Below the pieces are notes generated by a model. It ran no database searches and was not told the origin of the DNA. It saw nothing but the letters and a program-made list of their open reading frames with translations. Made by a program: the position numbers and the translations under genes. From positions 372,001 to 436,000 of the forward strand of contig NZ_JAHXYR010000003.1 of the NCBI RefSeq assembly GCF_019969845.1: 64,000 nucleotides of DNA. Direction: 5' to 3'. Below are positions 63,236 through 64,000 of this stretch, piece by piece (position 1 is the first letter of the stretch; each line of letters opens with the position of its first letter). This DNA is from Sphingobacterium sp. GVS05A. GTDB lineage: Bacteria; Bacteroidota; Bacteroidia; Sphingobacteriales; Sphingobacteriaceae.

Positions 63236-63469
63236 TTAAAGTGCAATGGCAGCCAATTCTTCTGGTTTAAAGCCAATGATACGGTGTTGAATTTCTTCAT
63301 CTTCCAATACGATTACTGTTGGTACCGTACGGATTTTGAATTTTGCGGCCAAGTCAGGTTCATCAAAAGGATTAACCGTTTCATATTGGATACCTTTTTG
63401 ATCCAAATAAGCCGATACTTGTGCACAAGGAGCACAATCGTTTTTCTCAAATTTGATAATTCTTGCCAT
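63236..63469 (-). CDS. nrdH: NrdH-like thioredoxin/glutaredoxin family protein
   Basis: A 77-residue thioredoxin-fold protein starting MARIIKFEKNDCAPC at 63469; an in-frame start at 63496 would add nine polar residues and is less likely. The CAPC motif (Cys12, Cys15) is a variant of the NrdH CxxC, and TVPTVIVLEDEE carries the cis-Pro. By position, first of nrdH-nrdI-nrdE-nrdF, it likely passes electrons to NrdE. The sequence alone would also allow a general thioredoxin. Confidence 0.88.
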   Translation of the reverse strand: MARIIKFEKNDCAPCAQVSAYLDQKGIQYETVNPFDEPDLAAKFKIRTVPTVIVLEDEEIQHRIIGFKPEELAAIAL

Positions 63470-63811
63470 GTTTGTATGTTTATTTTTTTTATCCAATCTT
63501 CATAGAAAAAGAAAGGTCGTTACTTCGTTGAATTGCCAATTCTTTCATTAGCTTAACAAATATCATATATTTTCTTGCGAAGCGGTAGTTTGACTTTTCC
63601 ACATTTTGGGTAAAAGTTTGTCATAGGATGCGTTTACTGCTAGTTGGTTGTGCTAAGTATTTGTTATAGTGGGTGATATGAATGTGGATAACTTTAAATC
63701 AAGAAATTTCACCTGTTTTTTACGAAACAATCTAAGTTTAATTTTAGTGTCATAAAACGGCTACAATACTTGGTTTTTTTTCATAAATTTATTATATTTT
63801 ATTGCCCTAAT
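63470..63811. other. Divergent intergenic region between nrdH and the S9 peptidase gene
   Basis: No gene. It should hold the nrd operon promoter; a GATATTTG near 63550 (minus strand) is one base from the consensus. AT-rich near the S9 start. No perfect NrdR box was found by eye. Confidence 0.4.
63770..63800 (+). promoter_or_regulatory. Candidate promoter of the S9 peptidase gene
   Basis: TTG at 63770-63772, 20 bp, then TATATTTT (63793-63800), one base from TAnnTTTG. The ATG is 12 nt further on. Confidence 0.45.
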
Positions 63812-64000
63812 ATGCAAAATAAATTTATGAAGAAGCTATGCTATGCTCTCTTGTTGTTATTGTCGTTGAAGACGCATGCACAGGAGAATATCACTTTCCA
63901 AAAACCGACTACCGAAATTTTGGCTTTGGCCGATTTTATGCGGCCACCTCAGATAAAAATGTCCAGTGATAACAAATGGATGTTATTCACCTACCGATCG
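63812..64000 (+). CDS. S9 family (prolyl oligopeptidase) peptidase, N-terminus (partial)
   Basis: The first 63 codons only; the window ends here. A signal peptide (MQNKFMKKLCYALLLLLSL, cleaved near THAQE) is followed by ITFQKPTTEILALADFMRPP and SSDNKWMLFTYRS, the opening I associate with secreted S9-family peptidases of Bacteroidota, before the beta-propeller. The catalytic domain lies outside. Divergent from the nrd operon. Confidence 0.7.
   Translation, partial: MQNKFMKKLCYALLLLLSLKTHAQENITFQKPTTEILALADFMRPPQIKMSSDNKWMLFTYRS

Noticed and set aside
63470..63811. NrdR box before nrdH
   Set aside because: ACAAATATCATATATTTTC is only loosely similar to the consensus.
1..64000. tRNA or rRNA genes
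   Set aside because: No cloverleaf or rRNA-like stretch was seen in any intergenic region when read by eye.

Overview
The window looks like a chromosomal segment from a Bacteroidota bacterium of the Sphingobacteriaceae type, most likely Sphingobacterium or a close relative. The support is two tandem SusC/SusD pairs, many lipoproteins with a Cys lipobox, promoters of the TAnnTTTG type, a rhomboid pair behind mutL, a DUF6266 gene, and a moderate, slightly AT-rich base composition. I see no rRNA, tRNA, CRISPR array, prophage or insertion sequence.

Layout. 1-6.9 kb: a THUMP RNA methyltransferase (cut by the window edge), a DUF3127 protein with an SSB-like tail, an NlpE-like lipoprotein, an acyltransferase, an MFS exporter, fumarase and an unknown acidic protein. 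7.2-8.8 kb: a CtpA-type protease. 8.8-13.4 kb: a four-gene minus-strand operon mutL - active rhomboid - degenerate rhomboid - EEP phosphatase. 13.5-16.3 kb: uvrA. 16.7-22.3 kb: a polytopic membrane protein, a two-component system and a divergent outer-membrane beta-barrel receptor, with three TTAAC repeats at exact 11-bp spacing between them. 22.4-28.5 kb: OsmC, a GDSL hydrolase/FadL pair, Tpx, a MetZ-type enzyme and a lipoprotein gene broken by two compensating frameshifts. 28.5-35.7 kb: a META lipoprotein and a fucose-release operon (GH29, GH95, thioredoxin-like lipoprotein, AraC regulator). 35.9-39.1 kb: an M64 peptidase and a partner lipoprotein. 39.3-43.8 kb: glyS, bcp, an M23 peptidase and a FAH-family enzyme. 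44.1-47.9 kb: an 88-bp array of eight contiguous 11-bp units before a DUF6266 gene, then a HAD phosphatase and a GMC oxidoreductase with its small Tat-type subunit. 48.3-59.4 kb: two SusCD operons, the second followed by a small secreted phosphodiesterase-fold enzyme. 59.6-63.5 kb: nrdH-nrdI-nrdE-nrdF, a complete class Ib ribonucleotide reductase set. 63.8 kb: the start of an S9 peptidase.

How the genes work together. Much of the window serves nutrient capture at the cell surface: the fucosidases trim fucosylated glycans, the SusCD pairs bind and import oligomers, FadL with the GDSL hydrolase suggests ester or lipid uptake, and the M64, M23 and S41 peptidases act in the envelope. Housekeeping genes (mutL, uvrA, glyS, fumC, nrd, bcp, tpx) are interleaved.

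The most unusual signals are non-coding: the 11-bp palindromic array before the DUF6266 gene, the 11-bp-phased TTAAC operator, and a dispersed intergenic element (AAGCC-N3-GGCTT stem plus an AT-rich tail) that often abuts stop codons. All functions are read from sequence motifs and recalled family knowledge; no database search was run.
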